From: Neorhizobium alkalisoli | GTDB taxonomy: Bacteria; Pseudomonadota; Alphaproteobacteria; Rhizobiales; Rhizobiaceae | NCBI RefSeq assembly: GCF_007829835.1 | Contig: NZ_VIWP01000004.1 | Coordinates: 124,001-188,000 of the forward strand | Reading direction: 5' to 3' | DNA: 64,000 nucleotides | Shown: positions 32,953 through 41,814 of the stretch, piece after piece | Numbering within the stretch: the stretch's first letter is position 1 | Layout: each line of letters starts with the position of its first letter | Made by a program: the position numbers and the translations under genes | The notes under the pieces: model-generated | The model's database searches: none | What the model was told of the DNA's origin: nothing | The model's input: only the letters and a program-made list of their open reading frames with translations

Positions 32953-34314
32953 CTAATGCCGCATCGATGCCTTGTCGGTGCCCATCAGACGGTGGCGCAG
33001 TGCATTCGAGGCGGCGTCGAACAGGAAGACGACGATCAGGATCAGGATGACCATGTAGCCGACATTGGCCCAGTTGGAATTGGTGCGCATCGATTCCCAA
33101 AGCTTGAGGCCGATACCGCCGGCGCCGACGGCACCAATGATCGTTGCACCACGCACGTTGGATTCCCACTGGTAAAGCGTCTGGCTGATCATGACCGGCA
33201 CGATCTGTGGCATGACGCCGTAACGATGCACCAGCGTCGTTGCCGCACCGGTCGACTTGATGCCCTCGCGCGGCTTGTCGTCGATATTTTCCAGGCCTTC
33301 GGAATAGAGCTTTCCGAGCGTGCCGGTCTCGGTGAGGAAGATCGCGCCGGAGCCGGCAAGCGGTCCGGGGCCGAAGGCGCGCGTCAGGAACAGCGCCCAG
33401 ATCAGCATGTCGACCGAACGCAGGAAGTCGAAGAAACGCTTCAGGGTAAAATTGAGGAAACGGTTCGGCGTGATGTTGCGGGCCGCAAGGAAGGCAAGCG
33501 GGAAGGCTGCGACCGCACCGAGCAACGTGCCAAGGAAGGCCATGACGATCGTCTGGAACAGTTTGGTCCAGACGTCGCCATGCTGCCAGGCATTGTTGTA
33601 CCAGATATTGTCGAAGGCGAGCGACAGGTTCGACTGGTCCGGATCGATGCGTGGACCGGAGACGATCAGGCTGATCACTTCGCCGGCCGGCTTGTCGAAG
33701 AAGGGCGAATGCGTGTCGAACACGAAATTGGCCCAGCCGAGGAAGCGCTTGCGCACACGCACACGGTCCGAGGAAATGCTGGCATCGCCGGCAAAACCGA
33801 GATTGGCGAGCACGTTGTCGTCATAGACCGTCATCCACGACGGCGCCTGGCCGATCACTTTCGGGTTTTCACCGCTGAGATCGACTGTGACGCTCTGGCC
33901 ATGCGCGGTTACGATCGCCTGTTTGTGGTCGACGGTAACGCTGCGGCTCGTGCCGCTTACTTCGACCGTGATGCCGCCGCCCGGATTGTTGACGATCCAG
34001 TCCGGATGCGGATTGTCGCCAAGCACCGAGAAACGCGGATAACGGACCTGGATCGTGCCATCGTCATTGACACGCAGTTCCGGCTGCACGTCATAGCTGA
34101 TCCACTGGCTGAGATAGATGCCGACGCGCTGCCACTGGGCTTCCGCCACCAGCTTCGGCAGGTCGAAGAACCATACGGCATAGAGCATATAGAGCAATGT
34201 GCCGACGGAGATCATCAGGAAACCGAAGCGCTGCTTGAAGGAGCGCTTGAAATATTCCGGATAGCGCTCTTCGATCTCGTGGCGCCGGCTTTCGTGGATC
34301 ATGGTCATCGTCAT
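32953..34314 (-). CDS. phnE: Phosphonate/phosphate ABC transporter permease PhnE2 (PhoT-like) with large periplasmic insert
   Basis: Second permease of the high-affinity phosphonate importer. It has 453 residues against about 290 for ordinary PhnE. After the first helix (about 28-48) lies an approximately 190-residue hydrophilic beta-rich insert (about 60-250), then the permease core with helices at about 265-445 and the coupling loop around NVRGATIIGAVGAGGIG. This matches PhoT of the Sinorhizobium meliloti phoCDET transporter. The ATG at 34314 with AAGGG ahead is preferred. It lies 11 bp behind phnE1. Confidence 0.9.
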   Translation of the reverse strand: MTMTMIHESRRHEIEERYPEYFKRSFKQRFGFLMISVGTLLYMLYAVWFFDLPKLVAEAQWQRVGIYLSQWISYDVQPELRVNDDGTIQVRYPRFSVLGDNPHPDWIVNNPGGGITVEVSGTSRSVTVDHKQAIVTAHGQSVTVDLSGENPKVIGQAPSWMTVYDDNVLANLGFAGDASISSDRVRVRKRFLGWANFVFDTHSPFFDKPAGEVISLIVSGPRIDPDQSNLSLAFDNIWYNNAWQHGDVWTKLFQTIVMAFLGTLLGAVAAFPLAFLAARNITPNRFLNFTLKRFFDFLRSVDMLIWALFLTRAFGPGPLAGSGAIFLTETGTLGKLYSEGLENIDDKPREGIKSTGAATTLVHRYGVMPQIVPVMISQTLYQWESNVRGATIIGAVGAGGIGLKLWESMRTNSNWANVGYMVILILIVVFLFDAASNALRHRLMGTDKASMRH

Positions 34315-34325
34315 GGCGGCGGCCC

Positions 34326-35315
34326 TTAATGCTGGAGAAGGAAGGCGTGTTCGCCGACGAGCTTGCGGCGCAGCCATGCGGAGAACTGGTCGACCGCAAC
34401 GATGGTAATGAACAGAAGAAGCACGAGCGCGACGGTTTTTGCGCCGAAACCACGCGAAATCGACAGTTTCAGTTCTTCACCGATACCGCCGCCGCCGACC
34501 GCGCCGATGATCGTCGAGGCGCGTACGTTGATTTCGAGGCGCAGCAGCGCGTAGGAGGCAAAATTCGGCATGACCTGCGGAATGGCGGCGAAACGCACCC
34601 GCTCGAACCAGTTGCCACCGACGGCGCGCATGCCCTCGTCGGATTTCATGTCGGCATTCTCGACCACTTCGTAGAAGAGCTTTCCGAGTGCGCCGATCGT
34701 GTGCAGGCTGACCGCGATGATGGCCGAGACCGGACCGATCGAAAGCACGGCGGCAAACAGGCCGGCAATGACGATTTCCGGGAAGGCACGCAGGAATTCC
34801 ATGACGCGCTTGGCAACGATCCTAAGCGGCCAGGACGGGCTGAAATTGCGGGCGGCGAGAAAGCTCAGCGGCACGGCAAAAACAAAACCGATGATCGTCG
34901 ACATGATCGCGATATTGATCGTGGTGATCATCAGCTCGAAATATTCGGGGATATAGAAGCTACCCCAGACGTAGACACGGCCCTTGGCGAAGTTGAATTC
35001 CTCGCCGCCCTTGTCGTTCGGGCTGGCAATATCGAACAGCGCGCGCCAGACGTCGCTCCAGTCCTTGGGGATCAGCCAGCTTAGGAAGTCGAAGAGGTGC
35101 GGCAGGCGTTCGAAGAAATGGCCGGCATTGCTCTCGTCGGCAAAGCGAACCGATGCCATGAATGCGGCAAACAGGATGCCGAGACCGAGCAGCGTGTAGA
35201 TCCGCCGGCGGGCGACCATCTTTTCCCAGTCGGCACGGATGCTGTGGGCGTTTGCTCCGACAGCCGGTTTCGGCTGGGCGCTTGGCACGGTCTGTTGCGT
35301 GTCGGCATAGGTCAT
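34326..35315 (-). CDS. phnE: Phosphonate/phosphate ABC transporter permease PhnE1
   Basis: First permease subunit, 329 residues. One N-terminal helix (about 37-55) and a periplasmic loop (about 60-120) precede five core helices. The coupling motif is NVRASTIIGAVGGGGIGEEL near 270-290. It probably pairs with PhnE2, with PhnC as ATPase and PhnD as binding protein. The ATG at 35315 is taken rather than the one at 35339. It is separated from phnD by a terminator-like hairpin. Confidence 0.92.
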   Translation of the reverse strand: MTYADTQQTVPSAQPKPAVGANAHSIRADWEKMVARRRIYTLLGLGILFAAFMASVRFADESNAGHFFERLPHLFDFLSWLIPKDWSDVWRALFDIASPNDKGGEEFNFAKGRVYVWGSFYIPEYFELMITTINIAIMSTIIGFVFAVPLSFLAARNFSPSWPLRIVAKRVMEFLRAFPEIVIAGLFAAVLSIGPVSAIIAVSLHTIGALGKLFYEVVENADMKSDEGMRAVGGNWFERVRFAAIPQVMPNFASYALLRLEINVRASTIIGAVGGGGIGEELKLSISRGFGAKTVALVLLLFITIVAVDQFSAWLRRKLVGEHAFLLQH

Positions 35316-35428
35316 GGAGGCCCCGTCAATCCATCGCATTCAGGCCGGGCGAAAAGCGACCGCCGATGCGAGCGTAAAAACTGCTTCAAGCATCCGCCGC
35401 GTGCTCCCCCAGCTGCAGGCAGTTGCTA

Positions 35429-35456
35429 AAGAAAGGGCGGCCGTCGCCGGCCGCCC
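35429..35456 (-). terminator. Attenuating terminator between phnD and phnE1
   Basis: On the minus strand GGGCGGCC / GGCCGCCC (8-bp stem, 6-base loop) is followed by TTTCTTT. It lies 20-47 bp past the phnD stop. Partial termination here would keep the binding protein in excess over the membrane subunits, as is common in ABC importers. Confidence 0.65.
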
Positions 35457-35475
35457 GAATGCTGTGCTGAAAGGA

Positions 35476-36384
35476 TCAGCCGCCGATGGCAGCCTTACGT
35501 ACGTCGACGACCGGGATGTAGAAGTCGTGGTTGACCGGTACGTATGCGCTGAAATCGCCGCCTTCGATGGCGTTGAAGCACTTCTCGTCCTTCTTCGGCA
35601 GAGCCATGTAGAAGTCGGTGATCTTCTTCATCCATTCCTGGCCGAGACCGTTACGAACGACGAGCGGGCCGTTCGGGATCAGCGGCGAGCGCCAGACTTC
35701 AACCAGCTTGTTCGGGTCGACCGAACCCTTGGCAACGACCTTGTGGAAGGTACCCGAGGTGAAGCCGTCCTTGAAATCGCCGATACCGGACGAGTCGTCG
35801 ACAGCAACGTCAACCTTGCCGTCGTAAGCAGCGAGAAGGTTGTTCTCGTGGCCGCCGTTGAACTGGGTCGAAGCGAAGAACTTGTCGTTCGGAACGCCGG
35901 TGGTCTTCGGGATCTGCGTCAGCGGAACGAGGTAGCCCGAGGTCGAATCCGGATCGGCGTAGCCGAGCTTCTTGCCCTTGGCGTCAGCGATCGTCTTGAT
36001 GCCGGAGGACTTCAGAGCGAGACCGATCGAGTAGTAACCGGTCGAGCCGTCCTTCTGCTGCGGAACCAGAACCGGCGTAACAGCCTTCGGGTCCTTGAGG
36101 TAAACGGCTGCGTAGCCGGAAGCGCCGAGGCCGGCAACGTCCAGCGTGCCGCCGAGCAGGCCCTGGATAACGCCGTCATAGTCGGCAGCCGGGAAAAGCG
36201 AAACCTTGTCCAGCTTGAATTCCTTTTTCAGGCCTTCAGCGAGGCAGGCGTAGTTGCGCAGGCGGTCGGCTTCGTTTTCGCCGCCGAGGATGCCGATGCG
36301 CAGTTCCTTGAGGTCTGCTGCCTGGGCAGCGTTACCAGCGAGTGCGGCAAGCGCAACCGCAGCCAAAAGCATTTTCTTCAGCAT
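35476..36384 (-). CDS. phnD: Phosphonate-binding periplasmic protein PhnD
   Basis: Type II periplasmic-binding protein of 302 residues that captures phosphonates (and in the rhizobial PhoD case also phosphate) for PhnE/PhnC. A cleavable signal peptide (about 1-22, ending AAQAA) precedes a start LKELRIGILGGENEADRL typical of PhnD. The phosphonate pocket region is at ADPDSTSGYLVP (about 140-152). It lies 83 bp after phnC on the same strand. Confidence 0.94.
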   Translation of the reverse strand: MLKKMLLAAVALAALAGNAAQAADLKELRIGILGGENEADRLRNYACLAEGLKKEFKLDKVSLFPAADYDGVIQGLLGGTLDVAGLGASGYAAVYLKDPKAVTPVLVPQQKDGSTGYYSIGLALKSSGIKTIADAKGKKLGYADPDSTSGYLVPLTQIPKTTGVPNDKFFASTQFNGGHENNLLAAYDGKVDVAVDDSSGIGDFKDGFTSGTFHKVVAKGSVDPNKLVEVWRSPLIPNGPLVVRNGLGQEWMKKITDFYMALPKKDEKCFNAIEGGDFSAYVPVNHDFYIPVVDVRKAAIGG

Positions 36385-36467
36385 AGTTCTCTCCTGACCC
36401 GTCCCCGGGATCTTTGGTTTGGAAGATATGCGCCCTTTACGCGGGCTTACGATCTTTCAGCGGCGAT

Positions 36468-37325
36468 CTAAGCCCTGGCGCCGGCCAGGTGTTCGATGCC
36501 GACAGATTGAGAAGCGCCGGAGCTGATAGCTGCGGCGGGAATGTTGATGGCGGTCGACGTCATCGTTTCGTCGATACCGGCGCCGTCCCTGTCGGAACCA
36601 TAGATTTCCTGCACGGCCGATGCCGTCAGCGCGCTTGGCGGGCCGTCGAAAACGACCTTGCCGCCGGCCATGCCGATGATCCGCTCACAATAGTTGCGGG
36701 CCGTGTCGAGCGTGTGAAGGTTGGTGATGACGGTAATGCCTTCACGCTCGTTGATGTCGCGCAGCGCATCCATGACGATCTTGGCGTTGAGCGGATCGAG
36801 CGAGGCAATCGGCTCGTCGGCAAGCAGCATTTTCGGCGTTTGCATCAGGGCGCGGGCAATCGCCACGCGCTGCTGCTGGCCGCCCGAAAGCGTACCGGCC
36901 GGCTGCAGCGCCGTCTGCTCGATGCCGAGACGCTCAAGCGCCGCAATCGCCATGATGCGTTCTTCACGGGTGAAGATATTGAGCATGCTCATCGTGGTCG
37001 AACGATGATTGAGGCGGCCGAGCAGAACATTCGTCATCACGTCGAGACGCGGGACGAGGTTGAACTGCTGAAAGATCATCGCACAGTCGCGCTGCCAGTG
37101 GCGCAGTGCAGCGCCCCGCAGGGCAGACACTTCCTGGTCACCGAAATGGATCGAGCCCGAGCTCGGCTCCTGCAGGCGATTGATCATCCGCAGCAGCGTC
37201 GACTTGCCGGCGCCGGAGCGGCCGATCACGCCAACCATCTGACCCTGCGGGATTTCGACATTCACGGAATTGACCGCGATACGGTCGCCAAACCGGCGGG
37301 TGAGGTTTTTGAGTTCGAACTTCAT
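36468..37325 (-). CDS. phnC: Phosphonate ABC transporter ATP-binding protein PhnC
   Basis: ATPase of the importer, 285 residues. Walker A is GRSGAGKST (about 36-44), the signature is [15 protein letters not shown] (about 145-160), and Walker B is [12 protein letters not shown]. The Gln and switch His are in place (VITNLHT). The C-terminus is slightly extended past residue 250 compared with ordinary PhnC. It is the first gene of phnC-D-E1-E2-DUF1045-phnM-phnN and has a Pho-box-like site upstream. Confidence 0.95.
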   Translation of the reverse strand: MKFELKNLTRRFGDRIAVNSVNVEIPQGQMVGVIGRSGAGKSTLLRMINRLQEPSSGSIHFGDQEVSALRGAALRHWQRDCAMIFQQFNLVPRLDVMTNVLLGRLNHRSTTMSMLNIFTREERIMAIAALERLGIEQTALQPAGTLSGGQQQRVAIARALMQTPKMLLADEPIASLDPLNAKIVMDALRDINEREGITVITNLHTLDTARNYCERIIGMAGGKVVFDGPPSALTASAVQEIYGSDRDGAGIDETMTSTAINIPAAAISSGASQSVGIEHLAGARA

Positions 37326-37373
37326 ATTCTCTCGCTCGTTAAGCGTTCATCAACGATCGAATAGCGCGGCGAT

Positions 37374-37390
37374 ATGAAGCTGAGATGTCG
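37374..37390 (-). promoter_or_regulatory. Pho-box-like site upstream of phnC
   Basis: On the minus strand CGACAT and CTTCAT stand 11 bp apart, the period of PhoB half-sites (consensus CTGTCAT, four bases, CTGTCAT), and TATTCG lies about ten bases on as a possible -10. The match is partial. PhoB control is expected from the phoCDET precedent. Confidence 0.45.
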
Positions 37391-37414
37391 TTTGTGTATA
37401 GGTTCGGTAACAAT

Positions 37415-37438
37415 TGAAAAGCCCGGATTTCCGGGTCT
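37415..37438 (-). terminator. Terminator after the hexapeptide acyltransferase gene
   Basis: On the minus strand GACCCGG / CCGGGCT with a 4-base loop is followed by TTTTC. It starts just after the stop at 37439 and closes the phnG-to-acyltransferase operon before the phnC promoter. Confidence 0.65.
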
Positions 37439-38056
37439 TCAGGCGTAACGTGACAGAAATTCGTCAGCCGAGAGGGCGCGGAAGTCATCAAGCGCCGTGC
37501 GCAGCTTGGCATGTTCCCAGTCCCACCACGCGAGACGATCCATCGCCTCGCCCGTTTTGGCTGAAAAACGCTCGCGGATAAGCTTGGCGGGAACACCGCC
37601 GACGATGGTGTAAGGCGCGACATCCTTCGACACGACAGCACCCGTTCCGACCACCGCACCATTGCCGACCGTCACTCCCGGAAGGATGGTGACGCCATGG
37701 CCGATCCAGGTATCGTTGCCGATCGTTACCGGTTTCGAGCGGCGGGCGGCGAAGAAGTTTTCCTCATGTTCCGCCTCGCCCGGCCAGTAGTCGCCGGCCC
37801 GGTAGGTGAAGTGGTGCAGCGTCGCGCGCTCGACCGGATGATTGGTGGCATTGAGGCGCACGAAGGCGGCAATGTTGGAAAACTTGCCGATCTTTGCGTT
37901 CCACAGATGGCCATGTTCCATCACGTAGGAATAGTCGCCGATCTCGCATTCGCGGATGCGGCAGAATTCCGCCACTTCCGTATAGCGTCCGAGCACCGTT
38001 GCCTCGACCTTTGCCGTTTCATGGATATACGGCTTTTCGGACAGCATCCTGCTCAT
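37439..38056 (-). CDS. Hexapeptide-repeat (left-handed beta-helix) acyltransferase of the phn operon
   Basis: A 205-residue protein with imperfect hexapeptide repeats across about 10-165 (for example [20 protein letters not shown]) and a catalytic His in the [10 protein letters not shown] region. It belongs to the xenobiotic/DapH-GlmU-like acetyltransferases that sit in many rhizobial phn operons. It may acetylate aminoalkylphosphonates, the job of GNAT-type PhnO in enterics; this is inference from context. Its ATG overlaps the phnL stop (ATGA). Confidence 0.85.
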   Translation of the reverse strand: MSRMLSEKPYIHETAKVEATVLGRYTEVAEFCRIRECEIGDYSYVMEHGHLWNAKIGKFSNIAAFVRLNATNHPVERATLHHFTYRAGDYWPGEAEHEENFFAARRSKPVTIGNDTWIGHGVTILPGVTVGNGAVVGTGAVVSKDVAPYTIVGGVPAKLIRERFSAKTGEAMDRLAWWDWEHAKLRTALDDFRALSADEFLSRYA

Positions 38057-38763
38057 GCGGCAATCGCCTTGCGTGGCGAGAATTTCGAGACGTCGAGAAT
38101 GCGGTCGGCAACCGCCTCGCGCACTTCCTCGTCATGGAAGATGCCGAGCATGGCAACACCCTCGGCCTTCTTTTTGGCGATCATATCGACCACGACCCGG
38201 CGATTGGTGGCGTCGAGAGAAGCAGTCGGCTCGTCGAGCAGCAGGATACGGTGGCTGGTGATGAAGCCGCGGGCAATGTTGACGCGCTGCTGTTCGCCGC
38301 CGGAAAAGGTGGCGGGCGGCAGCGACCAGAGTTCGCGCGGCAGGTTGAGCTTTGCCAGCAGGTCGCCTGCCGTTTCGCGGGCTTCGGCAGCATTGATGCC
38401 GCGGGCCACAAGCGGTTCGGCCACGACATCAAGCGCGGAAACGCGCGGCACGGTGCGCAAAAACTGGCTGACATAACCCATCGTGTGACGGCGCACGTCG
38501 AGCACCGTGCGCGGATCGGCGCTGGCGATATCGACGATACGGCCGCCGTGATCGACGAGGATCTGGCCGGCATCAACGGCGTAATTGCCGTAGAGCATTT
38601 TCAGGATCGAGCTCTTGCCGATGCCCGACGGGCCGCCGAGCACGACACATTCGCCAGACGCGACGGAAAAGTTCACGTCGTTGACGACGGGCAGCTTGAT
38701 GCCGTCGCGCAGATGCATGGTGAAGCTCTTGAAGACTTCCGAGACGACGAGGGGAGTGGCCAT
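38053..38763 (-). CDS. phnL: Phosphonate C-P lyase system protein PhnL
   Basis: ABC-type ATPase without a membrane partner, 236 residues, needed for C-P lyase activity. Walker A is [10 protein letters not shown] (about 43-52), the signature is [15 protein letters not shown], and Walker B is [12 protein letters not shown]. PhnL has been seen to dock with PhnK on the core complex. It overlaps the acyltransferase gene by 4 bp and lies 10 bp after phnK. Confidence 0.95.
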   Translation of the reverse strand: MATPLVVSEVFKSFTMHLRDGIKLPVVNDVNFSVASGECVVLGGPSGIGKSSILKMLYGNYAVDAGQILVDHGGRIVDIASADPRTVLDVRRHTMGYVSQFLRTVPRVSALDVVAEPLVARGINAAEARETAGDLLAKLNLPRELWSLPPATFSGGEQQRVNIARGFITSHRILLLDEPTASLDATNRRVVVDMIAKKKAEGVAMLGIFHDEEVREAVADRILDVSKFSPRKAIAA

Positions 38764-38773
38764 GATTTTTACC

Positions 38774-39550
38774 TCACACCTGGAGAATGGAAGAGACGAG
38801 AAGCTGGGTATAGGGCTCGCGCGGATCGTCGAGCACCCGGTCGGTCAGGCCGTGTTCGATGACATGACCATCCTTCATCACCATCATCCGGTGCGACAAA
38901 AGGCGGGCGACGGCGAGATCGTGGGTGACGACGATCGCCGCAAGGCCGAGATCGTTGACGAGACCGCGGACCAGATCGAGCAGGCGCGCCTGAACCGAAA
39001 CGTCTAGACCGCCGGTCGGCTCGTCCATGAAGACGAGGCGCGGGCCGGTGACGAGGTTGCGGGCGATCTGCAGGCGCTGGCGCATGCCGCCGGAAAAGGC
39101 GCGCGGCTGGTCGTCGATCCGGTCAGCGGAGATTTCGACGCGGCCGAGCCAGTCGGTCGCCGTCTCGCGGATCTTTCCATAATGCCGGTCCCCGACGGCC
39201 ATCAGCCGTTCGCCGACATTGGCGCCGGCAGACACCGTCATGCGCAACCCGTCTGCCGGGTTCTGGTGGACGAAACCCCAGTCGGTGCGCATCAGGAAAC
39301 GGCGCTCGGCCTCGCTCATATGGTAGAGATCGCGGAAATTGCCGTCGCGCATCCGGTATTCGACGCTGCCGGTGGTCGGCAGAAGCCGGGTCGAAAGGCA
39401 GTTGAGCAGCGTCGTCTTGCCCGAGCCGGATTCACCGACAATAGCGAGAACCTCGCCCGGCCACAGTTCGAAATTGACATCCTTGCAGCCGATCCGGCTG
39501 CCATAGAATTTCGAGACGCCGCTGACTTTGAGAAGGGGAGTATCGGTCAT
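38774..39550 (-). CDS. phnK: Phosphonate C-P lyase system protein PhnK
   Basis: ABC-type ATPase of 258 residues that binds the PhnGHIJ core through PhnJ. Walker A is GESGSGKTT (about 37-45), signature FSGGMRQRLQIARNL, Walker B LVFMDEPTGGLD, and the switch His in VVTHDLAVAR. It is separated from phnJ by 217 bp that contain a palindromic repeat, the largest gap in the operon. Confidence 0.95.
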   Translation of the reverse strand: MTDTPLLKVSGVSKFYGSRIGCKDVNFELWPGEVLAIVGESGSGKTTLLNCLSTRLLPTTGSVEYRMRDGNFRDLYHMSEAERRFLMRTDWGFVHQNPADGLRMTVSAGANVGERLMAVGDRHYGKIRETATDWLGRVEISADRIDDQPRAFSGGMRQRLQIARNLVTGPRLVFMDEPTGGLDVSVQARLLDLVRGLVNDLGLAAIVVTHDLAVARLLSHRMMVMKDGHVIEHGLTDRVLDDPREPYTQLLVSSILQV

Positions 39551-39584
39551 TGGGCTTGATCCTTGCGTGTCGGTGCGCGGCGCT

Positions 39585-39765
39585 CACCCCCCTCTGGCCT
39601 GCCGGCCATCTCCCCCACAAGGAGGGAGATCGGCAGGTGGCAAAGCCTCGATCCTCTATAAAAGCCGAGCGTGCGGTGGGCGGTGATGCTGAGAAGTGCG
39701 GCGTGAGTGCGTCTAGCTGATCTCCCCCCTTGTGGGGGAGATGTCCGGCAGGACAGAGGGGGGTA
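39585..39765. repeat. Rhizobial palindromic intergenic element inside the phn operon
   Basis: The arms at 39585-39634 and 39717-39765 are near-perfect inverted repeats of about 48 bp, each with the block CATCTCCCCCACAAGG. About 80 bp of unrelated sequence lies between. This resembles a high-copy intergenic repeat of Rhizobiaceae remembered from other genomes (mosaic/RIME-type; exact family not checked). The right arm ends two bases before the phnJ stop codon. Transcribed, it would form a very stable hairpin between phnJ and phnK. Confidence 0.8.
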
Positions 39766-39767
39766 AC

Positions 39768-40649
39768 TCATTCCGCAGCCTCTTTTGTCGTTGCCAGCAT
39801 CGCGCCATGGTGGCCGTGTTCGCGGCGGTCCTCGCAATGGTCGGTATCGGAGCAGACATACATGCGACCGCCCTTGTCATCGAGAACCACCTCGTCGAGA
39901 TAGACGTTCTCGGCGCCGCAGAGCGCGCAGGGCTTGTCGAACTTCTGGATCTCGAAAGGATGATCCTCGAAATCCAGGCTGACGACTTCGGTATAGGGCG
40001 GCACGGCGTAGATGCGCTTTTCGCGGCCGGCGCCGAACAGCTGCAGCGCGTCGGACATGTGCATTTTCGGATTGTCGAATTTCGGCGTCGGCGACGGATC
40101 CATCACGTAGCGGCCGGCAACCTTGACCGGATAGGCATAGGTCTTGGAAATGCGGCCGTTATGGGCGATATCTTCATACAGCTTCACATGCATGAGGCCG
40201 TATTCCTCGAGCGCGTGCATCTTGCGCGTTTCGGTCTCGCGCGGCTCGAGAAAGCGCAGGGGCTCGGGGATCGGCACCTGATAGACGAGAACCTGGCCTT
40301 CGCCGAGCTTCTGCTCGGGAATGCGGTGGCGCGTCTGGATGATCGTCGCATCCTGGGTACGGGTGGTGACGGCGACATTGGCGACCTTCTGGAAGAAGGC
40401 GCGGATGGAGACGGCGTTGGTCGTGTCGTCGGCACCCTGGTCGATCACCTTCAGCACGTCTTGCGGGCCGATGATCGCGGCGGTCACCTGCACGCCGCCG
40501 GTGCCCCAGCCGTAAGGCATCGGCATTTCGCGGGAGGCAAAAGGAACCTGATAACCGGGAATGGCGATCGCCTTCAGGATCGCCCGGCGGATCATCCGCT
40601 TCGTCTGTTCGTCGAGATAGCCGAAATTATATGTCGCGAGGTCGGTCAC
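39768..40649 (-). CDS. phnJ: Alpha-D-ribose 1-methylphosphonate 5-phosphate C-P lyase PhnJ
   Basis: Radical-SAM-dependent enzyme that cleaves the carbon-phosphorus bond. The 293-residue protein keeps the four cysteines of the iron-sulfur/zinc site at 241, 244, 266 and 272 (CALC, then VCSDTDHC), in the same numbering as the Escherichia coli enzyme. It also keeps Gly32 in IAIPGYQV, the proposed glycyl radical. It overlaps phnI by 4 bp. The stop codon abuts a palindromic element. Confidence 0.97.
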   Translation of the reverse strand: MTDLATYNFGYLDEQTKRMIRRAILKAIAIPGYQVPFASREMPMPYGWGTGGVQVTAAIIGPQDVLKVIDQGADDTTNAVSIRAFFQKVANVAVTTRTQDATIIQTRHRIPEQKLGEGQVLVYQVPIPEPLRFLEPRETETRKMHALEEYGLMHVKLYEDIAHNGRISKTYAYPVKVAGRYVMDPSPTPKFDNPKMHMSDALQLFGAGREKRIYAVPPYTEVVSLDFEDHPFEIQKFDKPCALCGAENVYLDEVVLDDKGGRMYVCSDTDHCEDRREHGHHGAMLATTKEAAE

Positions 40650-41755
40650 TCGGCAGCCTCCTGATTGAGATTGTCACTGCTGCTACGGGATTTTTCGATA
40701 TCGGAGCGCATCCGGCGCACCAGCGCGAGTTCCGCCTGGAAGTCGACGTAATGCGGCAGTTTCAGATGCTCGACGAAGCCGGTCGCCTGAACGTTGTCGG
40801 CATGGGAAATGACGAATTCCTCGTCCTGCGCCGGTGCCGTCCGGTCCTCGCCGAGTTCGTCGGCGCGCAGGGCCCGGTCGACGAGCGACATGGACATCGC
40901 CTTGCGTTCGCTCTGGCCGAAAACCAGGCCGTAACCGCGGGTGAACTGCGGCGGTGCCTTGGAGGAACCCTTGAACTGGTTGATCATCTGGCATTCGGTG
41001 ACGCGGATGCGGCCGAGCGAGACGGAGAAGCCGAGTTCGGCAATATCGAGTTCGATCTCGACTTCGCCGATCCGCACTTCGCCGACAAAGGGATGGTTGC
41101 GACCGTAACCGCGCTGGGTCGAATAACCGAGCGCCAGAAGAAACCCTTCATCGCCGCGGGCCAGCGCCTGCAGGCGCAGATCCCGACTCATCGGGAATTC
41201 CATCGGCTCGCGGGTCAGGTCGCCCGCCTCGTGATCCTCGCCGAACTCGCCGGCGTTCTCGATCAGGCCTTCATGGGCGAGAATATCGGAGACGCGCATG
41301 ATCTCCTCATCCGGCGCATCGCGGCGTTGCGGTTCCTCGACCGGATTGTCCTCAAGCAGGGAGGGGTCGAGCAGGCGATGCGTATAGTCGAAGGTCGGGC
41401 CGAGCAGCTGGCCGCCCGGCAGATCCTTGTAGGTGGCGGAGATGCGCCGCTCGATCTTCATCTGCGCGGTATCGACCGGCACGGACGAACCGAAGCGCGG
41501 CAGGGTGGTGCGATAGGCGCGCAGCAGGAAGATTGCCTCGATCATGTCGCCGCGGGCCTGGCGCACTGCCAAGGCCGCCAGCGACCGGTCGTAAAGCGAG
41601 GCTTCGGCCATGACGCGATCGACGGCAAGGCCGAGCTGTTCGATGATCTGCTCGATCGTCAGCGCGGGCAGCGAGCGATCGCCCCGGCGCCGGTCCGCCA
41701 ACAGGCGGTGGGCATTGTTGATGGCGGCTTCGCCACCCTTGACGGCTACATACAT
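40646..41755 (-). CDS. phnI: Carbon-phosphorus lyase complex subunit PhnI
   Basis: Core subunit of 369 residues that, with PhnG, H and L, transfers methylphosphonate to ATP, displacing adenine. The family N-terminus MYVAVKGGEAAINNAHRLLA is present, as is the conserved block with GYSTQRGYGRNHPFVGE (about 212-228). It starts 59 bp after phnH and overlaps phnJ by 4 bp. Confidence 0.96.
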   Translation of the reverse strand: MYVAVKGGEAAINNAHRLLADRRRGDRSLPALTIEQIIEQLGLAVDRVMAEASLYDRSLAALAVRQARGDMIEAIFLLRAYRTTLPRFGSSVPVDTAQMKIERRISATYKDLPGGQLLGPTFDYTHRLLDPSLLEDNPVEEPQRRDAPDEEIMRVSDILAHEGLIENAGEFGEDHEAGDLTREPMEFPMSRDLRLQALARGDEGFLLALGYSTQRGYGRNHPFVGEVRIGEVEIELDIAELGFSVSLGRIRVTECQMINQFKGSSKAPPQFTRGYGLVFGQSERKAMSMSLVDRALRADELGEDRTAPAQDEEFVISHADNVQATGFVEHLKLPHYVDFQAELALVRRMRSDIEKSRSSSDNLNQEAAE

Positions 41756-41814
41756 GTTTCAGTCTCCTGTCCTCGGCTCCGGCACCCGTTTTGAGGATGC
41801 CGCCGGGATCCGCG

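Noticed and set aside
37374..37390. Reading the phnC upstream region as a second PhnF operator
   Set aside because: No TGTCTAT-type palindrome is present there; only direct repeats at 11-bp spacing, which fit a Pho box better.
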